This document shows, one piece after another, positions 34,733 to 42,976 of a stretch of DNA of 64,000 nucleotides; within the stretch, counting starts at the first letter, position 1; each line of letters opens with the position of its first letter. The stretch is from Taibaiella lutea (GTDB lineage: Bacteria > Bacteroidota > Bacteroidia > Chitinophagales > Chitinophagaceae): contig NZ_VWSH01000001.1 in assembly GCF_008629695.1 (NCBI RefSeq), forward strand, positions 1,019,990 through 1,083,989. Direction: 5' to 3'. The notes beneath the pieces were generated by a model. It saw nothing but the letters and a program-made list of their open reading frames with translations. It searched no databases and was not told where the DNA came from. A program made the position numbers and the translations under genes.

Positions 34733-36283
34733 ATGAAACTCAGACTAATCATAGGAACCATTCTCTTTTCATTTATAACACAAGCAGGCTTAAAGGCTCA
34801 GACATTAGATCCAGGCTTTGGCACAGGCGGACGTGTAAGGACAATTGTTGCAGGAAAAGTACAGGCTATTGCCCGCCAGAATGATGGCAAAATAATTACC
34901 GCAGGCACAAGTTATCTGGATATCAGCAATCATTTTCAATTGATGCGGTTTAATGCGGATGGTAAGGTTGACAGCACCTTTGGCCTTAATGGCGTTGTAC
35001 AGACGCCAATAAGCTTTATGAGTGCGGCTGAAGCAATAGCAATTCAGCCGGACGGTAAAATTCTTGTTGGCGGCACCTATCAAACCGGCGATTTCGCAAA
35101 CATCTATCATTTTGTGATTACGAGATATAAAGCAGACGGCACGCCGGACAGCACTTTCGGAACAAACGGATTGGTAATGCCTGAATCCGGCTTTACAGAC
35201 GAATTGACCGACATGGTTTTACAATCAGATGGTAAGATAATTATGGGTGGCGCCATCTCAAACCTGCCAAATACCAATGTGACATCCTTTTTATTGGCAA
35301 GGTTTAACAGTAATGGTACCCCGGACGCAGGTTTTGGTACCGGCGGTTCCACCGTCACCTCAATTAACACCACATCTGAAATCAGAGATATTTCTTTACT
35401 GACAGACGGAAGCATCATTGCGGCAGGTCAATCCGGATTATATGATTCGCCCAATCCCGATTACAGAAATTTTGCGATAGCGAAATACAATGCACAAGGC
35501 AACCTCGATGCATCATTTGGCACAAATGGTTTTGTGGAAACAGATGTAGTTACAGGTGCTGCAGATTTCCTGCAATCCATGACAGTACAGCCCGATGGTA
35601 AGATAATTGCTGCCGGCTCGTTTGCGGCCAATCATTATTTAGTACGCTATCAAAGCAATGGCAGCATTGACAACACTTTCGGAACCAACGGAAAGTCAGT
35701 CCGCACAAGTCTTCCGGGAACTTTAGAGCTTACCCTTCGTAATGATAATAAAATACTGACCACTGTTTCTATAAACGGAAACGGACCCAGTACCGATTTC
35801 ATGATGAACAGCTATTTACCAAACGGCAGTACGGATGCCACCTTTGGAACTAACGGAACATTGCTCACAGACTTCCCTTCAGCTATACCCGAAGGCTCCA
35901 ATGATTTATCAGGTTGTATGCTTATAACACCTGATGGTAAAATGGTCGTGGCCGGAACATCGGAAGGAAGTATCGCTCTGGTAAGATATAATGCGATGGG
36001 TGAAACTGCCATAAAAGATCCATCCTTTAATAAGCTTGATTTATCTGTATATCCCAATCCATTCGAAGGTGTATTAAACCTGCGCCTGAATAACATTTCG
36101 GGTTCAGTACCGGTAACGGTTGTGCTGAATAATATTTTGGGGCAACAGCTCTTTTCAACAAAAACAATATTGAAAGAATCCGGCACAGTCATTAAACTAC
36201 CCAACCTTATTCCGGGAAACTATATCTTGTCTGTTACAACAGATAACGGAGAACACCTGATTAGAAAAATCACTAAAAAATAA
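34733..36283 (+). CDS. Delta-60 repeat T9SS-secreted protein
   Basis: The 516-residue protein has a signal peptide and about seven copies of the delta-60 repeat, each like DGTPDSTFGTNG followed by a QPDGKIILVGG-like beta pair (residues about 25-420). The C-terminal 80 residues (VYPNPFEGVLNLRL, ILGQQLFST, LIPGNYILSV and RKITKK) are a type A T9SS sorting domain. Such proteins are exported across the outer membrane and often cleaved and attached to A-LPS. It lies between related lipoproteins A and B, with gaps of 40 and 17 bases, so it is probably cotranscribed with B. Ligand unknown. Confidence 0.85.
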   Translation: MKLRLIIGTILFSFITQAGLKAQTLDPGFGTGGRVRTIVAGKVQAIARQNDGKIITAGTSYLDISNHFQLMRFNADGKVDSTFGLNGVVQTPISFMSAAEAIAIQPDGKILVGGTYQTGDFANIYHFVITRYKADGTPDSTFGTNGLVMPESGFTDELTDMVLQSDGKIIMGGAISNLPNTNVTSFLLARFNSNGTPDAGFGTGGSTVTSINTTSEIRDISLLTDGSIIAAGQSGLYDSPNPDYRNFAIAKYNAQGNLDASFGTNGFVETDVVTGAADFLQSMTVQPDGKIIAAGSFAANHYLVRYQSNGSIDNTFGTNGKSVRTSLPGTLELTLRNDNKILTTVSINGNGPSTDFMMNSYLPNGSTDATFGTNGTLLTDFPSAIPEGSNDLSGCMLITPDGKMVVAGTSEGSIALVRYNAMGETAIKDPSFNKLDLSVYPNPFEGVLNLRLNNISGSVPVTVVLNNILGQQLFSTKTILKESGTVIKLPNLIPGNYILSVTTDNGEHLIRKITKK

Positions 36284-36300
36284 AACCGGGAAACCAAAAA

Positions 36301-36750
36301 ATGAAGGCTTCTGACATTAGGATATATTTCTGCAGTGCTGTAATGCTGATGATTTGCGTCCTGAGTTGCAGGCACAAAACAACTTGTGAAACAGAAGAGC
36401 AAAAAATCAAGACAAATATCGCCTCTATATCGGGGCCTGCACACATAAATGTCGGCGAACAGGCCACCATTACTATCGGAGCCGTTAACAATGCCGGTCT
36501 ATGTGTAAAAGGAGCAACAGCAGATATCAGCAATATAGGTTTTGATACTTTACTGGTTACCGCAGCATTGAGATATACAAACGATGACGTTACAGAGGAT
36601 TGCAATTGCAAAACAGATTCTGTAATTTATACACTTATTTATTTCAAACCGTTAGATTCAGGCACTTATCATATTGTTACTCAAATAGATTCCAATATTT
36701 CTACTGCTATACCGGAAAAAGTAGCAGGATACAGTATAACAGCTCATTAG
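36301..36750 (+). CDS. Ig-like lipoprotein B, related to lipoprotein A
   Basis: The 149-residue product has a lipoprotein signal ending LSC (Cys23), then an Ig-like domain with SISGPAHINVGEQATITIGA and a CNCK cysteine pair near 101-104. It aligns with lipoprotein A at 34255 over most of its length, with a longer C-terminal tail. It starts 17 bases after the delta-60 gene. Its TAG stop at 36748 is in the same frame as the ECF sigma gene that follows, which is discussed separately. Function unknown. Confidence 0.65.
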   Translation: MKASDIRIYFCSAVMLMICVLSCRHKTTCETEEQKIKTNIASISGPAHINVGEQATITIGAVNNAGLCVKGATADISNIGFDTLLVTAALRYTNDDVTEDCNCKTDSVIYTLIYFKPLDSGTYHIVTQIDSNISTAIPEKVAGYSITAH

Positions 36751-36812
36751 GCATTAACCAGGGAAAAACGCGGGAAGATAGAAACAGATAAACTCCATAC
36801 CATAATAAATGG

Positions 36813-36840
36813 CTGCATCAGGGGCAATGCTCTGATGCAG
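36813..36840 (+). promoter_or_regulatory. Hairpin enclosing the annotated sigma-factor start codon
   Basis: CTGCATCAG (36813-36821) and CTGATGCAG (36832-36840) are perfect inverted repeats, and the ATG at 36835 is inside the right arm. In the mRNA this 9-bp stem could hide the start codon. Confidence 0.45.
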
Positions 36841-37356
36841 CGGGAGTTCTATTATTTCTATTTTCCCGTTTTAATGTGCATTACCATACGCTATGCAGCT
36901 AACAGGGAAGATGCAGAATTGTGGGTTCATGATGCTTTCCTCAAGATATTTAACAGCCTTGAAAAATATAGTAACCTCGGTTCTTTTGAAGGCTGGATAA
37001 AGAAAGTAACCGTGCGCGTCTGCCTTGACAATTTAAGGAAAGACAATGCACAGAAAAATGAAGTTGTCATGAATACGGTTTATAATGAAAATTTGGCAGA
37101 CAGTGCAGGGTATATCTGCAACGATATGTTGGAGAAAATGGATGCGGAAGGCGTTCTGGCACTTTTGAACACATTGCCCGAACGACAGAAAACCGTCTTT
37201 AACCTGAATGTTTTCGAAGGGTATAATCATAAAGAAATTGCCTCACTATTAAACATCACTGAAAATAACTCTTACTGGCTATTGCACCAGGCCCGGAAAA
37301 ACCTGAAAGAAAATATAACACGCTCATACAAAAAGAAGGAGGTTTCGCATGAATAG
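36835..37356 (+). CDS. ECF-type RNA polymerase sigma factor
   Basis: From ATG 36835 the protein has 173 residues. Region 2 covers FYFPVLMCITIRYAANREDA and VHDAFLKIFNSLEKY, with FEGWIKKVTVRVCLDNLRK as region 2.4-like; region 4 contains LPERQKTVFNLNVFEGYNHK and EIASLLNITENNSYWLLHQA. ECF sigmas direct RNA polymerase to specific promoters and are usually held by an anti-sigma factor, here probably the 37349 product. In the same frame upstream, codons for IINGCIRGNAL look like the missing start of region 2, but no ATG is found there; the true start may be non-canonical. The next gene overlaps its end by eight bases. Confidence 0.85.
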   Translation: MQREFYYFYFPVLMCITIRYAANREDAELWVHDAFLKIFNSLEKYSNLGSFEGWIKKVTVRVCLDNLRKDNAQKNEVVMNTVYNENLADSAGYICNDMLEKMDAEGVLALLNTLPERQKTVFNLNVFEGYNHKEIASLLNITENNSYWLLHQARKNLKENITRSYKKKEVSHE

Positions 37357-38506
37357 GAATGAATTTGAAAACAGCATGAAAAGCAAATTGCAGGAACAGC
37401 AATTCGTGCCGCGCGAAGACATGTGGTTATGCCTGCAAGCTGATCTCCAGCAAAAACCTCCGGCAAAAAAGAACCTTATTTTCTTAGCGCCGCTGAAAAT
37501 TGCTGCCGGTGTATTATTGGCAGCATTCGGAACAATGACCGTCTATTTGATTAACAACAATAAGGGCACAACAAATACTCAGGTTATAACAGTAAATAAA
37601 ACAATAACGTCATCTCAACCGAAAGAAATACCACAACCTCAAAACGAGCCTGAGACAATCATCGCCGTTACCATAAATCCGGGTAAAGCTATTGCTGCAC
37701 AAAAAACCGCAAACACAAAGCAACAGATAAATAAAGATGTCAAAGCAATAGAAAAAATTGTCCCCGGCATTGCATCAACTCCTGCAACAGCACAAAGCAA
37801 CCATACCATTCCCGTAGCAGGCAATGAACATATGAATGATGATCCGGGCCCCAGGCTGCAACCGGAGGAAAGAAATAACTTTTATGCCGACAACAATACT
37901 TATAATCCTAAGCCGGTAAATGTAGGCTTATTGGCAAATGTAGGCAGTTCAACAGTCAGCAATGTAAGTTATCAGGTAGGTGTTATGGGCAGAGGCGATT
38001 TATCAAAGACCGTTTTTGTGGAAGCAGGACTGACGCTGGCATCTAATACGGTCAGCAACTCAAACCGGTATTCCTTCCCCGGCGTTTCCATGAGCAATGA
38101 CGGATTTCAGAATTCATCCGAAAAAAACAACACAAACATCAAAGCTGATTATGCGCGTAATATTATTTCGGTGGGATTTACACCCGCTGTCGGCATCAGG
38201 GCTACAAAGCGGCTGTCTTTCACCACAGGCGCAGCTTTAAACAGGAACCTCAATCCTACATTGACACTGACAAATGAAAATGATATTGAAAGCGCAGCAT
38301 TGACCAATAACATTATCAGCACATCGCAAAAGGTGGCAAACTGGGATATCGGGCTTACCTGTGCGGCAGGATATAAGGTAACCAGACAGCTTTCCCTTAA
38401 TGTCAATTACAGAAAAGGGTTGACCAATTACCTGCAACAGGATAATAAGCAGCTGAAAAACTCGGGCGTGCAATTAGGCCTGAAATTCATTTTCGGGAAA
38501 CAGTAA
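37349..38506 (+). CDS. Likely anti-sigma/outer-membrane beta-barrel-like membrane protein
   Basis: The 385-residue product has a short cytoplasmic N-terminus (1-42; FVPREDMWLCLQADLQQ), one transmembrane helix (about 46-68), a long polar Thr/Asn/Gln-rich linker (about 70-185) and a C-terminal region with alternating beta-strand pattern (about 190-385) ending in GVQLGLKFIFGKQ, as in outer-membrane-protein beta-barrel domains. Genes of this layout commonly follow an ECF sigma gene in Bacteroidota. The eight-base overlap supports coupled expression, so the N-terminus is a likely anti-sigma segment; this is inference, not sequence proof. Confidence 0.6.
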   Translation: MNRNEFENSMKSKLQEQQFVPREDMWLCLQADLQQKPPAKKNLIFLAPLKIAAGVLLAAFGTMTVYLINNNKGTTNTQVITVNKTITSSQPKEIPQPQNEPETIIAVTINPGKAIAAQKTANTKQQINKDVKAIEKIVPGIASTPATAQSNHTIPVAGNEHMNDDPGPRLQPEERNNFYADNNTYNPKPVNVGLLANVGSSTVSNVSYQVGVMGRGDLSKTVFVEAGLTLASNTVSNSNRYSFPGVSMSNDGFQNSSEKNNTNIKADYARNIISVGFTPAVGIRATKRLSFTTGAALNRNLNPTLTLTNENDIESAALTNNIISTSQKVANWDIGLTCAAGYKVTRQLSLNVNYRKGLTNYLQQDNKQLKNSGVQLGLKFIFGKQ

Positions 38507-38579
38507 TAACATAGCTAATGAATTGCGTTAGCGTTCTATTCTACTTTATTCAATATTCACCTCTTAAAAAAACAACCTT

Positions 38580-39002
38580 ATGAAAAAAATACTGACGATA
38601 CTGAGCATCGGCATATTATTTGCAGCCTGCAGCAAAAAGAAAAATCCTGTTACCGATCCGGCAGCTGTTTTTAATTGCCAGAACTTCAAGACCGGCATTA
38701 CAACCGATATGTCCGACATGGTAGGAACAGAAGTAAACAAATTGTGCCTAGATTTAATGCCGGCTGCATCCAGCCCTTCGGACGAATACGGACAGTCACA
38801 AAACATAAATATCCTGGTGCAGCGACTGTCTGAGAAATGCGACGTAACAGCAACCCTCGTTTGCTATGCCTGTATCGAAACCCTACCGGCCCAAAGCGAA
38901 ATAAGGATAAGCATAAATCAAAACGGCACTGTTTATAACCGCATCCTTGACATTACTGTTACACAGCAAAACATGCTTATTTATAACGGAATGCATGAAT
39001 AA
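38580..39002 (+). CDS. Small lipoprotein C
   Basis: The 140-residue product has a lipoprotein signal peptide (ILFAACSKKK, Cys17). The mature part contains several cysteines (FNCQNFK, NKLCLDLM, SEKCDVTATLVCYACIE) that could form disulfides. I do not recognise a domain. It lies 73 bases after the barrel-like gene and before the M4 peptidase, in the same direction. Confidence 0.6.
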   Translation: MKKILTILSIGILFAACSKKKNPVTDPAAVFNCQNFKTGITTDMSDMVGTEVNKLCLDLMPAASSPSDEYGQSQNINILVQRLSEKCDVTATLVCYACIETLPAQSEIRISINQNGTVYNRILDITVTQQNMLIYNGMHE

Positions 39003-39133
39003 ACGCTACAGCAAATAATTGCATTTTAAGCACATAAACGGCTCTGATTTACGGACAGGTCGCAGGCATAAGTAAAAAATTGCCATTAACATCATCCGGA
39101 TGTTAATTTTATGATATTATTAATACAATTGTC

Positions 39134-39141
39134 TACATTCG
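39134..39141 (+). promoter_or_regulatory. -7-like element of the M4 peptidase gene
   Basis: TACATTCG resembles TAnnTTTG with one change and lies 36 bases before the start at 39178. Confidence 0.4.
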
Positions 39142-39177
39142 TGTCCTAATTATTTTTATTTAATCAAGCATTATTCT

Positions 39178-41472
39178 ATGAATAAAAAAGTCCTGGCGCT
39201 ATTGCTTTCGGGTGCATTGGCTTATACGCCTTCCATTATTGCTCAAAGCAAAGCCGTTAATTTTACCATTCCTGTGAAGAGTGGCAGCGTATTTATGAGT
39301 CTTGAAGACAAACAACTGGACAAAAGTTACATCTCTCAAAACCTGCCGGCGTTATTAGGTCTTTCAAACAAACACAGTTTTACACAACTAAGGCAAAACA
39401 CCGACAACCTCGGCTTTACAAATATAGATTATCAGCAGTTTTTCGATGGCATTAAAGTGGACAATGGCATTATAATGGTACACATCAAAAATGGCGTAGT
39501 AACCACTGTTAACGGCCGTATTGCACAAATAAATACTATAAATACTGCTGCTACTGTTGATAAGCAATCTGCTGCGGCTGCAGCAAAAAGCGCATTGGAT
39601 ATTGTAAAGCAAATGCACCAATATCCTGCCGAATTGCTGATTGCAAACGCCGGAAATTCAAAATTGCCACAATATGAACTGGCTTATAAAGTGCGCATAG
39701 ATGGCAAAACATCTAAAGGCAAAGTGGTAATGATGAACGTGTTTGTAGATGCACAGACCGGAAAGATATTGAAGAAAGTAAACCTGATTGCCACGGCAGA
39801 TGTAAACGCTACAGCGCAGACATTATACAGCGGTACGCAGACAATTGTTACGGATGATTCCATTCCCGGCATGTACAGATTAAAAGACAATGCCAGAAAA
39901 ATCATTACCTATGATGCAAGTGGTTCAGACATTGATGAAGACGGTACAGGAACAGATTTCTTCCTGACTCCGAAAGACATCACCAATGATAACACTACCT
40001 GGGATGCAAAGCCTGCTTTGATGAAAATGACCATGAATACATTTTCCAATGATATCGGCATGAATATTGATCAAAATTTCGGAAGATTCCTTGCATCTAT
40101 GGTTTTAAAAGATACAAGCAATAACCTGAGCAATGTAAAATACCAGTCATGGCCTGACCTCAGGTTCGAAGTTTCGTCTGCTGCTGACCTTCCTGTAACA
40201 ACCAGAAATCTGTATATATTCCCTAAAGGCGACAATAGCTTAATCGGTTCATTCGGCATTTTTGATATCAGCGCTTTTTTTGGCGGCGGCAGTCCTAACT
40301 TACAGCCTGCTTCCTATTTCGGCATTACTAACCTTGCTTTAGGCACACACAACTGGGATGACGGACAAGGCAATACAGGCAGCTATGAAATAGCCACTGT
40401 TAAAAATCCGGCCCTTGATGCACATTGGGGCATGGAGCGCACGCACGATTTTTATACCCAGAATTTCAGCAGAAACAGCTATGACGGCAATGGCAGCGTG
40501 GTTAAGAATTATATGAACGGCGTATTCCCTACTGCATTTACACAAGATAATGCGGCAGCCTTACCTGCTCCTTATTTCAGCATGGTATATGGATTGGGTG
40601 ATGGTCAGCCCTTCAGTCCTTTTGTGGGTCTGGATGTTATGGGACATGAATTTACGCACATGGTTACGGAAACAAACGGCCACGGAGGCCTTGATTACCA
40701 AGATGAATCAGGCGCTTTAAACGAATCTTTTTCAGACATTATGGGTACTTGTATCGAATTCTTTTCAGAAGGCGCAAATGCCAACTGGAACATCGGCGAA
40801 GATTGCTTTTTCCCTTCTACAAGCAATAGCTTACGTTCCATGTCCAACCCGAAATCTGCAGACGATCCACAACCAGATACTTACGAAGGAGATTTCTGGG
40901 ATCTAAGCGATCCGCATTTCTGCAGTGGCGTACAAAACAAATGGTTTTATTTATTGGTAAAAGGCGGCACAGGCACTAACGACAAAAACGACAATTATCA
41001 TGTTTATGGCATAGGTATTGAAAGGGCTGAACAAATTGTGTACAGAAATCTTACTACTTACCTGACTCCAAGCGCTACATTTATGGATGCCTACAATGGC
41101 TCTATTCATGCGGCAAAAGATTTGTATGGCGAAACTTCCAACGACTACCATTCTGTTAAAAATGCATGGTATGCCGTAGGTATAGGCGATGCCGATACGA
41201 CGCTTCCTGTTTTAGCGGTGAATGATGTAAATGTTAACGCACAACATTTGAAACTATACCCTAACCCTGCAAGCAACAATGTTACCATTACTTCTGATAT
41301 AGCTCAGAATGTAAATGCGCAAATCATAAACGTTGTAGGCGTTAAGGTTATGGACATCAACATACATAAAGGAACAAACAATATCAATATCCAGTCGCTT
41401 GCCAAAGGCCTTTATTTCGTTAAATACGATAATGGCGGCAAAGGATATGTACAGAAGCTTTCCATTCAGTAA
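39178..41472 (+). CDS. M4-family (thermolysin-like) metallopeptidase with T9SS sorting domain
   Basis: The 764-residue protein has a signal peptide, FTP/PepSY-type propeptide segments (about 60-200) that act as an intramolecular chaperone-inhibitor, and a peptidase domain with the zinc motif MGHEFTHMVTE (His490, His494) and the third zinc ligand region ALNESFSDIMGT about 20 residues later. The C-terminal 75 residues (LKLYPNPASNNVTIT, VVGVKVMDIN, LAKGLYFVKY and KLSIQ) are a T9SS sorting domain. It is a secreted, calcium/zinc-dependent endopeptidase. Propeptide, catalytic residues and sorting domain are all intact. Confidence 0.93.
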   Translation: MNKKVLALLLSGALAYTPSIIAQSKAVNFTIPVKSGSVFMSLEDKQLDKSYISQNLPALLGLSNKHSFTQLRQNTDNLGFTNIDYQQFFDGIKVDNGIIMVHIKNGVVTTVNGRIAQINTINTAATVDKQSAAAAAKSALDIVKQMHQYPAELLIANAGNSKLPQYELAYKVRIDGKTSKGKVVMMNVFVDAQTGKILKKVNLIATADVNATAQTLYSGTQTIVTDDSIPGMYRLKDNARKIITYDASGSDIDEDGTGTDFFLTPKDITNDNTTWDAKPALMKMTMNTFSNDIGMNIDQNFGRFLASMVLKDTSNNLSNVKYQSWPDLRFEVSSAADLPVTTRNLYIFPKGDNSLIGSFGIFDISAFFGGGSPNLQPASYFGITNLALGTHNWDDGQGNTGSYEIATVKNPALDAHWGMERTHDFYTQNFSRNSYDGNGSVVKNYMNGVFPTAFTQDNAAALPAPYFSMVYGLGDGQPFSPFVGLDVMGHEFTHMVTETNGHGGLDYQDESGALNESFSDIMGTCIEFFSEGANANWNIGEDCFFPSTSNSLRSMSNPKSADDPQPDTYEGDFWDLSDPHFCSGVQNKWFYLLVKGGTGTNDKNDNYHVYGIGIERAEQIVYRNLTTYLTPSATFMDAYNGSIHAAKDLYGETSNDYHSVKNAWYAVGIGDADTTLPVLAVNDVNVNAQHLKLYPNPASNNVTITSDIAQNVNAQIINVVGVKVMDINIHKGTNNINIQSLAKGLYFVKYDNGGKGYVQKLSIQ

Positions 41473-41500
41473 GCAATATTTTACTTAAAATAAGTTATTA

Positions 41501-41537
41501 CAGAGGTCGTTGTGAACACAACGGCCTCTGTTGTTTT
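41501..41537 (+). terminator. Terminator after the M4 peptidase
   Basis: CAGAGGTCGTTGTG pairs with CACAACGGCCTCTG over 14 positions (one G-U) around AA, followed by TTGTTTT. Confidence 0.75.
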
Positions 41538-41570
41538 ATAGCGATTCCTTGTATCGCCTTTCTTTTTGCT

Positions 41571-41798
41571 ATTATCCGGGGTTAAAAACATGCCCGGGTT
41601 CATGGCGGACTTTTATCCGTGGTTAAAAACATGCGCAGGTTTCCGGGAACGTTTTATCCTCCGTTAAAAACCTCCCCTGCGTTCCGGCACCACTTTATCC
41701 ATGGTTAAAAACGCGCCGGCATTTCCGGCAAACTTTTATCTGCGGTTAATGATATGGCCGGGTTCCCGGTACGGGTTTATCCATGGTTAAGAACATGG
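41571..41798 (+). repeat. 41-bp-period tandem array, GC-rich relative to the gap
   Basis: Units begin at 41580, 41621, 41662, 41703 and 41744 with a partial unit at 41785: an exact period of 41 bases. Each starts GGTTAAAAAC (with variants) and ends TTTTATCC, so each unit junction reads TTTTATCCNNGGTTAAAAAC and is nearly palindromic. The roughly 21-base centres vary but share short CCGGG-like words. The remaining parts of the gap (41541-41570, 41799-41933) show nothing else I can support. Confidence 0.85.
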
Positions 41799-41933
41799 AC
41801 TCTGCAATAAAAATCAACGAATATTGAATGAAAGCCTACGCTTATTGATTGGTTCAGGCCATTTGGTGATTTCTGGCATGAGTTTTGCTGTAATAATTCT
41901 TTAAAGAATTATATACATTTTGAAAACTAAAAA

Positions 41934-42686
41934 ATGAAACTACATCCCATTAAAGCCAGAAATTTAAGGCTTGCTGAAGTCGGACAATTCATTGTCCGCT
42001 ATTTTACCGATATCGACTCTCTCGGACTCGACCTGAAAAAAGATATCGACTTCTATACGGTCCATATCGAACTGAAAATGCGAAGCAATGCATACCATGA
42101 CGCCATGAAGCAAATTAAGGCTATGGCTGAAACCAAAGAGCTGGAAATGCTTGACATGCAGCGTGACCACATGATAACTACATTGCGCAGAGCAGTATCC
42201 GTATTTGAATACAGCAACAATAAGGATGAGAAAAATGCTTACCAGATTGCCATGATAATTATGAGAAGCTATACCGACCTTGAATCGGAGAATTACGAAG
42301 CCGAAACGTTTGATATACAAAAACTGCTAAAGGAATGGAGCAAACCTGAAAATGAAGAAATCATTGAAAAACTCGAACTACTGAAACATATAGGCAATCT
42401 GAAAAACTCGGCTGAAGCATTCGATAACCTGTTTAACAACCGTTCCACTACCACTGTCCGGAAAGTCAGCTATAATACACTGGCGCTGAAAAAACAAATG
42501 ATGGATAGCTATGGCAAGCTTGTACACTATGTCACCGGCATGATCTCTGTAAAAAGCACTGATAAAGATTTCTACATTCAGATACTGGATGCCATCAATA
42601 ACGGCCGGAAATACTTTGCCGATATATTGGCCAGGCGCAAAGGCATTGCCCGTAAAGATACAGCCGATACAACGAGGAAAGAATAG
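41934..42686 (+). CDS. DUF6261-like helical protein
   Basis: The 250-residue protein is mostly helical and charged, without signal peptide or membrane segment. MKLHPIKARNLRLAEVGQFI at the start and DKDFYIQILDAINNGRKYFA near the end resemble DUF6261, a Bacteroidota family of unknown function. It follows the 41-bp tandem array, and a 16-bp hairpin comes directly after the stop codon. I know of no assigned role for the family. The family call is moderate, from pattern memory only. Confidence 0.55.
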   Translation: MKLHPIKARNLRLAEVGQFIVRYFTDIDSLGLDLKKDIDFYTVHIELKMRSNAYHDAMKQIKAMAETKELEMLDMQRDHMITTLRRAVSVFEYSNNKDEKNAYQIAMIIMRSYTDLESENYEAETFDIQKLLKEWSKPENEEIIEKLELLKHIGNLKNSAEAFDNLFNNRSTTTVRKVSYNTLALKKQMMDSYGKLVHYVTGMISVKSTDKDFYIQILDAINNGRKYFADILARRKGIARKDTADTTRKE

Positions 42687-42691
42687 TATTT

Positions 42692-42730
42692 AATACATGT
42701 GCGACACTTTTGAGGTGTCGCACATGTATT
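42692..42730 (+). terminator. Perfect 16-bp hairpin after the DUF6261-like gene
   Basis: AATACATGTGCGACAC and GTGTCGCACATGTATT are exact reverse complements around a 7-base loop, six bases after the stop codon. No T-run follows, so it may end transcription only weakly or stabilise the mRNA. Confidence 0.55.
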
Positions 42731-42890
42731 GCATGCCACCTCTTGTGGATTCCTCAGTGTAACAAGCACCAAACATAACAATCTATATAACTTTATTTTT
42801 TCAAAAATGCCTGAAATCCTCTGTCAGGAAAGCTTCTGAATTCAAAAATAAATATCTCTTCGGTTTTGATATCATCTATTACTCAGAAAA

Positions 42891-42958
42891 ACGTTTACAA
42901 GAAAAAACAAACGTTATCAAGTTAGTAAACCGTAAAATTTTATCGCTTTATATCTTCG
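42891..42958 (+). promoter_or_regulatory. Two-box regulated promoter P3 of the beta-helix gene
   Basis: ACGTTTACAA (42891-42900) and ACGTTATCAA (42911-42920) are 20 bases apart, and a -7-like TATCTTCG lies at 42951-42958, 40 bases after the second box start. The spacing matches P1 and P2, although the genes are about 15 kb apart. The leader to the ATG at 42977 is short. Confidence 0.65.
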
Positions 42959-42976
42959 CGCTAAATCAATTCATAG

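Noticed and set aside
36301-37356. Readthrough fusion of lipoprotein B and the sigma factor
   Set aside because: The two are in the same frame, but a TAG stop separates them and a membrane-anchored sigma factor is not expected; a misplaced sigma start is the simpler explanation.
41571-41798. CRISPR array
   Set aside because: The unit spacing and palindromic junction look CRISPR-like, but the variable parts are only about 21 bases, resemble each other, and no cas gene is in the window.
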